A stretch of DNA of 64,000 nt from Actinotalea sp. JY-7876 (GTDB lineage: Bacteria > Actinomycetota > Actinomycetes > Actinomycetales > Cellulomonadaceae): positions 2,604,001 through 2,668,000 of the forward strand of contig NZ_CP059493.1 of NCBI RefSeq assembly GCF_014042015.1. The letters are read 5' to 3'. A program made the position numbers and the translations under genes. The notes under the pieces are model-generated. The model saw only the letters and a program-made list of their open reading frames with translations. It made no database searches and was not told the origin of the DNA. Each line of letters opens with the position of its first letter. The stretch's first letter is position 1. This document shows, one piece after another, positions 25,399-33,437 of the stretch.

Positions 25399-26438
25399 GC
25401 CCGGCCAGAGGCGGGCGGCAGCCGGGCGACGCCGCCGCCGGGCTCCGTCTCGCGGGCAGCGTCCGCCGCGGTGCCTTCGTGCTCGACGTCGACCTCGCCG
25501 TGGGCCCAGGCGAGGTCGTCGCGCTCGTCGGGCCGAACGGCGCGGGCAAGTCCACCCTCGCGCGCGCGGTCGCCGGCCTCGAGGCCCTGCAGACCGGTCG
25601 GGTCGAGCTGGCCGGGCGGGCGCTGGACGACGCCGCCGCCGGCACCTTCGTCCCGCCCGCGCGCCGCGCCGTCGGCACGGTCTTCCAGGACCACCGCCTC
25701 TTCCCGCACCTCACGGCGCTCGACAACGTCGCGTTCGGGCCGCGCGCCGCGGGTGCCGACCGTGGCAGGGCGGCCGACGCCGCGCGCGGCTGGCTCGAGC
25801 GGCTGGGCGTGGCGGAGCTGGCCGAGCGCCGGCCCGCGGAGCTCTCGGGTGGCCAGGCCCAGCGCGTCGCCCTGGCCCGGACGCTCGCCGCGGCGCCGCG
25901 CGCGCTCGTGCTCGACGAGCCGCTCGCGGCGCTGGACCCGCGCACGCGGGCCGACGTGCAGCGCGCGCTCGCCGAGCACCTCGCGAGCTTCGCCGGGCCA
26001 TGCGTGCTGGTGACGCACGACGTCGTGGACGCGCTGGTCCTCGCTGACCGCCTCGTCGTGCTCGAGGCGGGTCGGGTCGTGCAGGACGCGACCCCGGGCG
26101 ACGTCGTGCGGCGGCCCGCGACGCCGTACGCGGCGCACCTGCTCGGGCTCAACCTGTTCGAGGCACCGGTCCCGTTCCCGACCGCCGGCGGGCCGCCCGC
26201 CGCGGGTGCGCGCGTCGCCGTGCGGCCGTCAGCCATCGCGCTGGGGCCGGCCGGAGCGGCGGACCAGCCCTGGAGCGGCACCGTGGCGGCCGTGTCGGCC
26301 CGCGGGGAGCACGTGCGCGTGGAGGTCGATGCCGTGCCGCCAGCCGTCGTCGAGACCACGGCCGCCGACCTGCCGCCCTACGTGCGCCCGGGCGAGCGCG
26401 TCACCCTGACGGTCAGCCCCGCGCCGACGCCGTACTGA
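25395..26438 (+). CDS. modC: Molybdate ABC transporter ATP-binding protein
   Basis: A 347-residue ATPase. Walker A is GPNGAGKST near residue 48, the Q-loop FQDHRLFPHLTALDNVAFG, the signature LSGGQAQRVALARTL, Walker B ALVLDEPLAALD and the switch histidine VTHDVVDAL. The last ~70 residues (ARVAVRPSAIAL to the end) form a Mop/TOBE domain that binds molybdate. Last gene of modABC. Confidence 0.94.
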   Translation: MSPARGGRQPGDAAAGLRLAGSVRRGAFVLDVDLAVGPGEVVALVGPNGAGKSTLARAVAGLEALQTGRVELAGRALDDAAAGTFVPPARRAVGTVFQDHRLFPHLTALDNVAFGPRAAGADRGRAADAARGWLERLGVAELAERRPAELSGGQAQRVALARTLAAAPRALVLDEPLAALDPRTRADVQRALAEHLASFAGPCVLVTHDVVDALVLADRLVVLEAGRVVQDATPGDVVRRPATPYAAHLLGLNLFEAPVPFPTAGGPPAAGARVAVRPSAIALGPAGAADQPWSGTVAAVSARGEHVRVEVDAVPPAVVETTAADLPPYVRPGERVTLTVSPAPTPY

Positions 26439-26510
26439 CCGGCCACCCAGGTCAGAGCAGGGCCGGGGTGTCCGCGTGCGTCCACGGGGCCGCCCCTCTT
26501 TACTGATCAC

Positions 26511-26945
26511 ATGGACCGACGACGCCTGCGACCCGTGCTCGCCGCTGCCCTCCTGCCCGCCCTCGCCCTGCCCCTCGCGGCATGCAGCCCCGACAACGAC
26601 GTCAACTCGCTCTCCAGCGGGTTCGACCTCGCGCACGACGACCCGATGGGCTTCGTGGCATGCCGCGACCTGTGGGCCGCCGAGAGGCTCGACGGCGACG
26701 AGCGCGACGAGCTCATGGACGCGGTCGCCGCGTCGGCCGCGAGCGCGGAGTCCCGCCCCATCCGCGACACCGTCGACCCGCCCGTGACGAACGCCAGCTC
26801 CGAGCGCATCGGCTCCGACCAGCGCGGCGAGTTCACCGTCGACGAGGACGCCCTGCGCGAGGGCTGCATCGAGGCGGGCTTCAACCCCGAGGACGTCACC
26901 GACAACGACGACGAGGGCGTCGAGGGCGACTCCACCTCCTCCTGA
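26511..26945 (+). CDS. Small predicted lipoprotein, function unknown
   Basis: A 144-residue protein with a signal peptide and lipobox LALPLAAC (Cys about residue 25), so it should be lipid-anchored outside the membrane. The mature part is acidic and Ser/Asp-rich, with FVACRDLWAAERLDGDERDELMDAV and one further Cys pair candidate (DLWAAERL upstream Cys and REGCIEAGF). I recognise no family with certainty. It follows modC by 72 bases, with TTTACTGATCAC just upstream that may hold its promoter. Confidence 0.75.
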   Translation: MDRRRLRPVLAAALLPALALPLAACSPDNDVNSLSSGFDLAHDDPMGFVACRDLWAAERLDGDERDELMDAVAASAASAESRPIRDTVDPPVTNASSERIGSDQRGEFTVDEDALREGCIEAGFNPEDVTDNDDEGVEGDSTSS

Positions 26946-26975
26946 CCCCGCCACCACGCTCCTCCTGACCCCGCC
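26936..26975. repeat. 17 bp direct repeat at the lipoprotein stop
   Basis: CTCCTCCTGACCCCGCC occurs at 26936-26952 (containing the stop codon) and again at 26959-26975, a 23-base period. It looks like a small tandem duplication. Confidence 0.5.
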
Positions 26976-26986
26976 GCGCGTCGAGT

Positions 26987-27071
26987 GTGCGGAGCGTGTG
27001 ACCGGTGTGGCTGGTGGTGCTGGAGGGATTCCCTCCAGCACCACCAGCCCCATCAGCACCACGCTCCGCAC
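26987..27071. repeat. Nested perfect inverted repeats (19 bp inside 12 bp arms)
   Basis: An inner palindrome, GCTGGTGGTGCTGGAGGGA (27010-27028) and its exact complement (27030-27048), has a single central T. It is framed by GTGCGGAGCGTG (26987-26998) and CACGCTCCGCAC (27060-27071), also perfect complements. The outer arm shares the ACGCTCCGCAC core with the array at 22.6-22.9 kb. It lies downstream of the lipoprotein gene and may act as a terminator or a dispersed repeat. Confidence 0.65.
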
Positions 27072-27128
27072 GTTTCGCGCGGGTGGGCCGCACCGCCCGC
27101 CTCCGACCCCAGAGACGACCCCAGAGAC

Positions 27129-27166
27129 GGCGAAGGGCCCGAGCCGCGAGGCTCGGGCCCTTCGCC
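27129..27166. terminator. Strong bidirectional hairpin
   Basis: GGCGAAGGGCCCGAGCC (27129-27145) pairs perfectly over 17 bases with 27150-27166 around a GCGA loop. It sits between the lipoprotein gene (plus) and the cupin gene (minus), whose ends face each other, so it likely stops both transcripts. No long T-run, as usual in high-GC actinobacteria. Confidence 0.7.
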
Positions 27167-27219
27167 GTTCGACGGCCGCGTCTCGCTCGGCGGCGCTCGC
27201 TCGACGGCGCGCTACGACG

Positions 27220-27615
27220 TCACTCGGACGTCGGCGGCTCGTCCTTGCCGGCCTCCTCGAGCGCGTCCGCCTCCTCCTTGGTGGCGTGGACGGCGCCGTC
27301 GGCGTGCTCCGGCGGACCGTAGACCGTGTAGAGGATCAGCGGGTTCTCGCCGGTGTTGACGAAGTTGTGCTTCCTGCCCGCCGGGACGACGACGAGGTCG
27401 CCCTGGCTGACCTTGCGCTTCTGCCCCGAGACGGTCGCCTCACCGATGCCGCTGACGAACGTCAGGATCTGGTCGGTGTCCTCGTGGACCTCCTCGCCGA
27501 TCTCGCCGCCCGGCGGGATCGTCATGATGACCAGCTGGGTGTGCTCGCCGGTCCAGAGCACCCGTCGGAAGTCGGGGCTCTGCTGGGCGACGGTCGCGAT
27601 CGTGAAGTGCTCCAT
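27220..27615 (-). CDS. Cupin-domain protein
   Basis: A 131-residue single-domain cupin. The two metal-binding motifs are seen as HTQLVIMTIPPGGEIGEEVHEDTDQILTFVSG split around residues 25-60 (GEEVHEDTDQ gives His/Asp/Gln ligands) and GDLVVVPAGRKHNFVNTG (His about 83). It probably binds a metal in a beta-barrel; the substrate is unknown. The C-terminus is a charged tail. It is monocistronic, with a hairpin terminator downstream at 27129-27166. Confidence 0.85.
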   Translation of the reverse strand: MEHFTIATVAQQSPDFRRVLWTGEHTQLVIMTIPPGGEIGEEVHEDTDQILTFVSGIGEATVSGQKRKVSQGDLVVVPAGRKHNFVNTGENPLILYTVYGPPEHADGAVHATKEEADALEEAGKDEPPTSE

Positions 27616-27711
27616 GCGGGGGCGCTCCTCTGCTCGGGTCGGTTGGGGACCCCACTGTCCTACCGCGCCCGCCCGCTCGCCGCGCGGCGAGCGGGCGCGG
27701 CCGGCACGGCG

Positions 27712-28827
27712 TCAGCGGCGCGAGCGCCGGGTGGCGGTGTCCGCGTCGGCCTGGGAGTCCGGGTCCGCGTCGGAGCCCCGCGACTCGCGCAGCGCCCGTC
27801 CGGCCGCGACGTCCTTGGCGTGCTGCTGCTGCTTCTTCTCACTGGCCTTGGTGTCGCGCGGCGGCAGCTGGATGGTCTCCTCGGCCTCGATGCCTGCCTG
27901 CAGCTCACGTCCGCGCTCGAGCTCGGCGTCGAGCTCCGCGCCGAACAGCAGCGCGTTGTTGGTGAGCCAGACCCACAGCAGGAAGATGATGACGCCGGCG
28001 AGCGCACCGTAGGTCGCGCTGTAGCTGCTGAAGTTCGCCACGTAGAAGCCGAAGGCAGCGGTCGCGATCGCCCACACGAGGATGAACACGAACGACCCGA
28101 CGCTCAGCCACCGGAACTTGGGCTGGCGCACGTTCGGGGTCCCCCAGTAGAGGATCGCGACCGCGAGCGCGACGAGCAGCACGATGACCGGCCACTTGGC
28201 GATGTTCCACACGGTGACGGCCTGTGCACCCAGGCCGACGGCGCCCCCGATCGCCTCGGCGACGGGACCGGACAGGACGAGCGCGACGCAGATGACGGCC
28301 ACCAGCACGAGGGTGATCAGCGTGATGAGGAGCATCCACGGCCGCAGCTTCCAGATCGGCCGGCCCTCGTCGATCTCGTACATCCGGTTCATCGCGCGGC
28401 TGAAGGCGTTCACGTACCCCGACGCCGACCACAGGGCGACGAGCAGACCGGTGATGAGGGCCAGACCCGCACCCTCCTGGCTGGCGAGGTTCTTGACGAT
28501 GTCCTCGACGAACTTGAGGTCCAGCCCGGGCGCCATGTCTTTCGCGAGGTCCATCACGCGGTCGACGATCTCCTGACCGTTGCCGAAGACTCCGAGCAGC
28601 GACACGAGCGCCAGCGCGGCCGGCGCCACGGCGAGCACCGCGTAGTAGGTCAGCGCGGCGGCCATGTCGGTGCACTGGTCGCGCAGGAACTCCCGGAACG
28701 TCTTCTTCAGGACGTAGAACCACGACGGCTTCGTCAGGTCGGTCGGTGAGTCGGGCTTGCCGGGGTGGTCGGGGTGCGGCGCGTCCGTCTTCTCGGTCGC
28801 GTGCTCGTCCGTGCGGTGGTGGGCCAT
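27712..28827 (-). CDS. YihY/virulence factor BrkB-family membrane protein
   Basis: A 371-residue protein with about six membrane helices (residues 45-305) and the family segments CTDMAAALTYYAVLAVAPAAL and FSRAMNRMYEIDEGRP, plus WLTNNALLFGAELDAELER near the end of the membrane part. Both ends are hydrophilic: a His/Asp-rich N-terminus and a long Lys/Arg/Asp-rich C-terminus. The family (formerly called RNase BN) has no firmly established function; export or envelope roles have been proposed. It stands alone. Confidence 0.88.
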   Translation of the reverse strand: MAHHRTDEHATEKTDAPHPDHPGKPDSPTDLTKPSWFYVLKKTFREFLRDQCTDMAAALTYYAVLAVAPAALALVSLLGVFGNGQEIVDRVMDLAKDMAPGLDLKFVEDIVKNLASQEGAGLALITGLLVALWSASGYVNAFSRAMNRMYEIDEGRPIWKLRPWMLLITLITLVLVAVICVALVLSGPVAEAIGGAVGLGAQAVTVWNIAKWPVIVLLVALAVAILYWGTPNVRQPKFRWLSVGSFVFILVWAIATAAFGFYVANFSSYSATYGALAGVIIFLLWVWLTNNALLFGAELDAELERGRELQAGIEAEETIQLPPRDTKASEKKQQQHAKDVAAGRALRESRGSDADPDSQADADTATRRSRR

Positions 28828-28850
28828 CGTCGTCTCCTCGTCCAGCGTGA

Positions 28851-29714
28851 TCAGGCGGCGTCAGGTCGTGGGTGCGGCGGGTCGTCGGCTCCGGGCGGGG
28901 CCCCGGGCGGGAAGCCGCGCCGCGCCGCGCGGTAGGACGGCTCGCGCAGCCGCGCGAGCCACGGGTAGACCCCCAGGCCCGCCGGCGGGGCGAGGGGCTC
29001 GAAGCGCACGGGCGGGTCCAGCTCGGGGCCTGCCCGACCGGCGACGACGAGCGAGCCGAACGCGCGCCACGCGCCGCCGAACGGCGCCCAGACGAGCGTC
29101 AGCCGCCACGGGTCGAGATCGAGGGCCTCCGCGAGCGCCGCCGGCTGCGTCGGCAGCTCGCGCGGCGGGTCCGCGAGCGCCGCGACCATGACGGGCCCGC
29201 GCGCGGTGCGGAACGGCATCACGGAGCTGTACGTCCCGCGCCCGACGGCGCGCTGCGCCGCCAGCACGTGCCGCAGCCCGACGGGTCGGCCCGTGGTCGA
29301 CAGCAGCAGGTCCTCCCCCGCGGGGGTGCGCAGCGCGAGGCCGTGCACATCCGGCCAGCCGTCCGGCAGGCCCGCGCCGCGCGAGAGGCGCACGACGACG
29401 TCGTCGGTCCCCGCGCCGTCGAACCACGCCACCCCCGTCGAGCCGCCGGTGCGCTCCAGCCGCCCGCGCAGCACGGCGCCGCGCGGGTGCATGGGCTTGG
29501 CGCGTCGCGCCCGGGCCGCCCGCTCGACCACTGCCGCCAGGCCGGACCCGAGGCCGTCGAGGAGGCGCACGGCCGACGCTCCCGCGCCGTGCGCGGCCGG
29601 TTCGTCGGCGACGTGCCGGCCCCGGGGCGCGGGCGCGGACCCGGCGTCGTGCGCGGACCGCGGTTCCCGCGGCTCCGGCGGCGCGGTCGGCGCTGCTGTC
29701 GAGGGCGTGTCCAC
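28851..29714 (-). CDS. Catalase-fold protein of uncertain function
   Basis: A 287-residue protein. After a disordered Pro/Ala-rich start, residues about 70-270 (PMHPRGAVLRGRLERTG, VVVRLSRGAGLPDGWPDVHGLALR, LLLSTTGRP, TYSSVMPFRTARG) resemble the catalase-like barrel family common in actinobacteria, sometimes annotated as phosphodiesterase. The canonical catalase catalytic His/Asn and proximal heme Tyr are not obvious, so peroxidase activity should not be assumed. The start GTG 29714 is uncertain because the first ~65 residues are low-complexity. It is divergent from the sugar-uptake operon. Confidence 0.55.
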   Translation of the reverse strand: MDTPSTAAPTAPPEPREPRSAHDAGSAPAPRGRHVADEPAAHGAGASAVRLLDGLGSGLAAVVERAARARRAKPMHPRGAVLRGRLERTGGSTGVAWFDGAGTDDVVVRLSRGAGLPDGWPDVHGLALRTPAGEDLLLSTTGRPVGLRHVLAAQRAVGRGTYSSVMPFRTARGPVMVAALADPPRELPTQPAALAEALDLDPWRLTLVWAPFGGAWRAFGSLVVAGRAGPELDPPVRFEPLAPPAGLGVYPWLARLREPSYRAARRGFPPGAPPGADDPPHPRPDAA

Positions 29715-29829
29715 TCACCGAGCATCGCGTGGGACCCGCGCCCTGTCGCGCCGAGCGGCGCCCGGCCCCGGCGGGAGCGACGCCGAGCCCCGGCGAGAGC
29801 CGCCCTCGGTCACGATCGGGTCACGACCG

Positions 29830-29835
29830 TTGACA
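29830..29835 (+). promoter_or_regulatory. -35-like hexamer of the sugar-uptake operon
   Basis: TTGACA lies 37 bases upstream of the first LacI-type palindrome. No clear -10 is seen at the standard 17-18 base spacing, so the exact promoter is unresolved. Confidence 0.3.
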
Positions 29836-29871
29836 CCGGTCGACGCACGGGCGCACGGTGTGCGCAATCGA

Positions 29872-29885
29872 TGAGACCGGTCTCA
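29872..29885. promoter_or_regulatory. LacI/CebR-type operator 1
   Basis: TGAGACCGGTCTCA is a perfect 14-base palindrome. Its size and ends resemble the CebR/CelR operator of actinobacteria (TGGGAGCGCTCCCA). It lies about 125 bases upstream of the binding-protein gene; the LacI regulator at 34867 is the natural candidate ligand. Confidence 0.7.
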
Positions 29886-29915
29886 GAACGCTACCGAGCG
29901 CCGTGCGCGTGCGGA

Positions 29916-29929
29916 TGAGACCGATCCCA
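29916..29929. promoter_or_regulatory. LacI/CebR-type operator 2
   Basis: TGAGACCGATCCCA is an imperfect copy of operator 1, 44 bases further downstream (about four helical turns), which would allow cooperative or looped binding. Confidence 0.6.
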
Positions 29930-30009
29930 GCCGACGCCTCCGCGCTCGTCCCGAGCGTGGCACGTACGGAGCGGCAGAGCCGCCGCTCATGACGACGAAG
30001 GAGTCACAC

Positions 30010-31332
30010 GTGCGCACCACCAGGAAGCGGTCACTCACCCTCGGCGCCGGCGTGGCGGGGTTCGCCCTGCTCGCCAGCGCCTGCAGCACCGGCACCGGCA
30101 CCGGCACCGGCACCGACGACGCCGGCGGCGACGAGGGCGAGGGCGGTGGTGACTCCGAGGAGATCACCCTCACCGTCGCGACGTTCAACGAGTTCGGGTA
30201 CGAGGAGCTCGTCGAGGAGTACATGGACCTCAACCCCGGCATCACGGTCGAGCACCGCAAGGCCGCGACCGCCAACGAGGCGCGCGACAACCTCAACACC
30301 CGCCTCGCGGCCGGCTCCGGACTCGCGGACATCGAGGCCATCGAGGTCGACTGGCTGACCGAGCTCATGCAGTTCTCGGACAAGTTCGTGGACCTCAGCG
30401 ACCCGGAGGTCGAGGACCGCTGGATCGACTGGAAGACCGAGGCCGCCACCACCGAGGACGGCATGCTCATGGGCTACGGCACGGACATCGGGCCGCAGGG
30501 CATCTGCTACCGCTCGGACCTGTTCGCGGCCGCCGGCCTGCCGACGGACCGCGAGGAGGTCGCGGCGCTGCTCGAGGGCGACTGGGAGAACTACTTCACG
30601 GTCGGCGAGCAGTTCGTCGCCAACTCCGACGCCGCCTGGTTCGACTCGGCCGGCGCGACCTACCAGGCGATGGTCAACCAGCTCGAGAACGCCTACGAGG
30701 AGGACGACGGCACGCCCATCCCGCTCGAGGGCTCGGAGGTCGAGGACCTCTACACCACCGTCCTGGAGGCGAGCGTCGACCGCGAGCTGTCCGCGCACCT
30801 CGCGCAGTGGAGCGACGACTGGAACGCCGCGTTCCAGAACGGCGCCTTCGCCACGATGGCCTGCCCCGGCTGGATGCTCGGCATCATCGAGGGCAACGCG
30901 GCGGGCGTGACCGGCTGGGACATCGCCGACGTCTTCCCCGGCGGCGGCGGCAACTGGGGCGGGTCCTACCTCACGGTGCCGACCCAGTCCGAGCACCCGG
31001 AGGAGGCCATGGCGCTCGCCAACTGGCTGACCGCTCCCGAGCAGCAGATCAAGGCGTTCAACTCCAAGGGCACGTTCCCGAGCCAGTCCGCGGCGCACGA
31101 GTCGGACGACCTCCTCACCTCCACGAACGACTTCTTCAACGACGCCCCGACCGGGCAGATCCTCGTGAACCGCGCCGAGGCGGTCACGGCCACCCCCTAC
31201 AAGGGCACGAACTACTTCGCGATCCACACCACGGTCGCCGACGGCCTGACCCGCGTCGACGTGGACCAGACCGACGACGCCGCGTCCTCCTGGGAGAAGA
31301 CGCTCCAGGCGTACGCCGAGCTCGGCCTCTGA
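30010..31332 (+). CDS. Carbohydrate ABC transporter substrate-binding lipoprotein (CebE-like)
   Basis: A 440-residue lipoprotein with lipobox LLASAC near residue 24, followed by five GT dipeptide units encoded by tandem GGCACC. The mature part is an extracellular solute-binding family 1 protein (EEITLTVATFNEFGYEELVEE, TDIGPQGICYRSDLFAAAGLP, FATMACPGWMLGIIEG, SYLTVPTQSEHPEEAMALANWLTAPEQQ). It captures sugar for the two permeases downstream; the gene order with a GH1 beta-glucosidase and LacI regulator suggests cellobiose or another beta-glucoside. GTG 30010 is chosen because AAGGAG lies 6-7 bases upstream. Confidence 0.88.
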   Translation: MRTTRKRSLTLGAGVAGFALLASACSTGTGTGTGTDDAGGDEGEGGGDSEEITLTVATFNEFGYEELVEEYMDLNPGITVEHRKAATANEARDNLNTRLAAGSGLADIEAIEVDWLTELMQFSDKFVDLSDPEVEDRWIDWKTEAATTEDGMLMGYGTDIGPQGICYRSDLFAAAGLPTDREEVAALLEGDWENYFTVGEQFVANSDAAWFDSAGATYQAMVNQLENAYEEDDGTPIPLEGSEVEDLYTTVLEASVDRELSAHLAQWSDDWNAAFQNGAFATMACPGWMLGIIEGNAAGVTGWDIADVFPGGGGNWGGSYLTVPTQSEHPEEAMALANWLTAPEQQIKAFNSKGTFPSQSAAHESDDLLTSTNDFFNDAPTGQILVNRAEAVTATPYKGTNYFAIHTTVADGLTRVDVDQTDDAASSWEKTLQAYAELGL

Positions 31333-31368
31333 CCGAGCAGTCCGGACCGCACGGTCCGCGATGAGCGC

Positions 31369-31405
31369 GGGCCGGGCCGGGGAGCACGCCACCCCGGCCC
31401 GGCCC
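31369..31405 (+). terminator. Intra-operon hairpin after the binding-protein gene
   Basis: GGGCCGGGCCGGGG (31369-31382) pairs perfectly with 31392-31405 around a 9-base loop, in the 117-base gap before the first permease gene. Stems here commonly let the binding protein be made in excess of the permeases, by partial termination or by protecting the upstream mRNA. Confidence 0.6.
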
Positions 31406-31449
31406 GGCGTTCGCACGGACGACGTCGTCTTCGCCACCTGGAGCTTCCC

Positions 31450-32529
31450 GTGTCAGTGACCGTCCCCGTCGGGACCGAGCCCGAGCGCCCCGAGCAGGAC
31501 GAGCGCGCGACCTCGGCCGCCACCGCACCACCGGACGACGCCCGCCAGCGCCTGCGCAACCTGCGCGGCAGGCTCGACGTCCGGCTCTCGCCCTACCTGT
31601 ACATCTCGCCGTTCTTCGTCGTCTTCGCGATCGTCGGGCTGTTCCCGCTGGTCTACACCGCGTACGTCTCGTTCCACGAGTGGCACCTCATCGGCGGCCA
31701 GGGCGAGTTCGTCGGGTGGCAGAACTACACCGACGTCCTGCAGCAGCCCCGGTTCATGACCGCGCTGCGGAACACGTTCAGCATCTTCCTGCTGTCGTCC
31801 GTGCCGCAGCTCATCGCGGCCATCGTCATCGCGGCGGTCCTCGACGCCAACCTGCGCGCCAAGACCTTCTGGCGCATGGGCGTCCTGCTGCCCTACGTCG
31901 TCGCACCGGTCGCGGTGGCGCTCATCTTCTCGCGCCTCTTCGCCGACCAGGCGGGCATGGTCAACACGCTCCTGGGGACGGTCGGGATCGAGCCGATCCG
32001 CTGGCACGCCGACGCGCTCGCCAGCCACGTCGCGATCGCGACGATGGTCAACTTCCGGTGGATCGGCTACAACACGCTGATCTTCCTCGCGGCGATGCAG
32101 GCGATCCCGCGCGACATCTACGAGGCGTCAGTCATCGACGGCGCCAACCGCTTCCGGCAGTTCTTCTCGGTCACGGTCCCGATGCTCCGACCGACGATGA
32201 TCTTCGTCATCCTGACCTCGACCATCGGGGGCCTGCAGATCTTCGACGAGCCGCGCATGTACGACCAGCTCGGCACGGGCGGCGCGGACCGGCAGTGGAT
32301 GACCGTGACGATGTTCCTCTACGAGCTCGGTTGGGGCGCGCAGAAGAGCTTCGGCCGCGCGGCCGCCGTCGCGTGGATCCTCTTCCTCATCATCGTCGTG
32401 ATCGGCCTCGTCAACTTCGCGCTCACCCGGCGCATCGCGTCCACCGGCCAGGCCGACCCCGGCCGGCGTCAGCGCCGCGCCGCCGCGCGTGCCGCCGCCC
32501 GCACCATCGAGAAGGGCGGACGGCGATGA
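31450..32529 (+). CDS. Sugar ABC transporter permease (CebF-like)
   Basis: A 359-residue membrane protein of the MalF type with six helices after a ~45-residue charged start. The ATPase-contact loop is YEASVIDGANRFRQFFSVTVPMLRPT (about residues 222-247). The C-terminus is Arg/Ala-rich. GTG 31450 follows GGAGC. The stop overlaps the next ATG (ATGA). No ATPase gene is in the operon, so a shared MsiK-type ATPase elsewhere is expected. Confidence 0.92.
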   Translation: MSVTVPVGTEPERPEQDERATSAATAPPDDARQRLRNLRGRLDVRLSPYLYISPFFVVFAIVGLFPLVYTAYVSFHEWHLIGGQGEFVGWQNYTDVLQQPRFMTALRNTFSIFLLSSVPQLIAAIVIAAVLDANLRAKTFWRMGVLLPYVVAPVAVALIFSRLFADQAGMVNTLLGTVGIEPIRWHADALASHVAIATMVNFRWIGYNTLIFLAAMQAIPRDIYEASVIDGANRFRQFFSVTVPMLRPTMIFVILTSTIGGLQIFDEPRMYDQLGTGGADRQWMTVTMFLYELGWGAQKSFGRAAAVAWILFLIIVVIGLVNFALTRRIASTGQADPGRRQRRAAARAAARTIEKGGRR

Positions 32530-33437
32530 GCTCCGTTCCCATGATCGCCCAGACCGCGGGGGCCGGTGCCGCGCGTGCCGCGGCCCGCAAGCGCGGGCTC
32601 GGGGGCGCCGGCGTCAACCGCCGCCCCGGCTGGGTCACGTACGTGATCCTCGGCCTGGTGCTCGCGATCTCCGCGTACCCGATCTACTACGCGTTCCTCC
32701 TGGCGTCGTCGGACTCGGCGACGATCGCGCAGAACCCGGTGCCCTCGCTGATCCCGGGGCCGAACCTGCTCGAGAACCTGGGCCGCGTCGTCTCCTCGGA
32801 CATCAAGTTCTGGCAGGCGGTCACCAACAGCGTGGTCGTCTCCGTCGTCACGTCGGTGTCCGTCGTCTTCTTCGCGACGCTGGCCGGCTTCGCGTTCGCG
32901 AAGCTGCGCTTCCGCGGCCGGCGCGGGCTGCTCGTCTTCATCGTCGCGACGATGGCGGTGCCCGTGCAGCTCGGCGTCGTCCCGCTGTTCATCGTGATGT
33001 CGAAGCTCGAGTGGACCGGCAAGCTCATCGCCGTCATCGTGCCGAGCATGGTCACGGCGTTCGGCGTCTTCTGGATGACCCAGTACCTCGAGGAGGCACT
33101 GCCGTACGAGCTCATCGAGGCGGCGCGCGTCGACGGCTGCTCGATGATCCGGACGTTCTGGCACGTGGCGCTGCCCGCCGCGCGCCCGGCGGCGGCCATG
33201 CTGGCGCTGTTCACGTTCGTCGGCTCGTGGACGGCCTTCTTCTGGCCGTTCATCGTCCTCGGGTCCTCGAACCCGACGCTCCCGGTGGCGCTCCAGCTTC
33301 TCCAGGCCTCGTACTTCAAGGACTACGCTCTGATCATGGCAGGCGTCGTCGCAGCAACACTCCCCCTCATCCTCCTGTTCGTGCTCGCCGGCAAGCAGCT
33401 GGTGTCCGGCATCATGCAGGGCGCGGTGAAGGGATGA
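32526..33437 (+). CDS. Sugar ABC transporter permease (CebG-like)
   Basis: A 303-residue MalG-type permease with six helices. Coupling loop: PYELIEAARVDGCSMIRTFWHVALPAARP (about residues 194-222). It pairs with the permease upstream. Both ends overlap neighbours by 4 bases (ATGA), coupling transport to the beta-glucosidase that follows. Confidence 0.92.
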   Translation: MSSVPMIAQTAGAGAARAAARKRGLGGAGVNRRPGWVTYVILGLVLAISAYPIYYAFLLASSDSATIAQNPVPSLIPGPNLLENLGRVVSSDIKFWQAVTNSVVVSVVTSVSVVFFATLAGFAFAKLRFRGRRGLLVFIVATMAVPVQLGVVPLFIVMSKLEWTGKLIAVIVPSMVTAFGVFWMTQYLEEALPYELIEAARVDGCSMIRTFWHVALPAARPAAAMLALFTFVGSWTAFFWPFIVLGSSNPTLPVALQLLQASYFKDYALIMAGVVAATLPLILLFVLAGKQLVSGIMQGAVKG

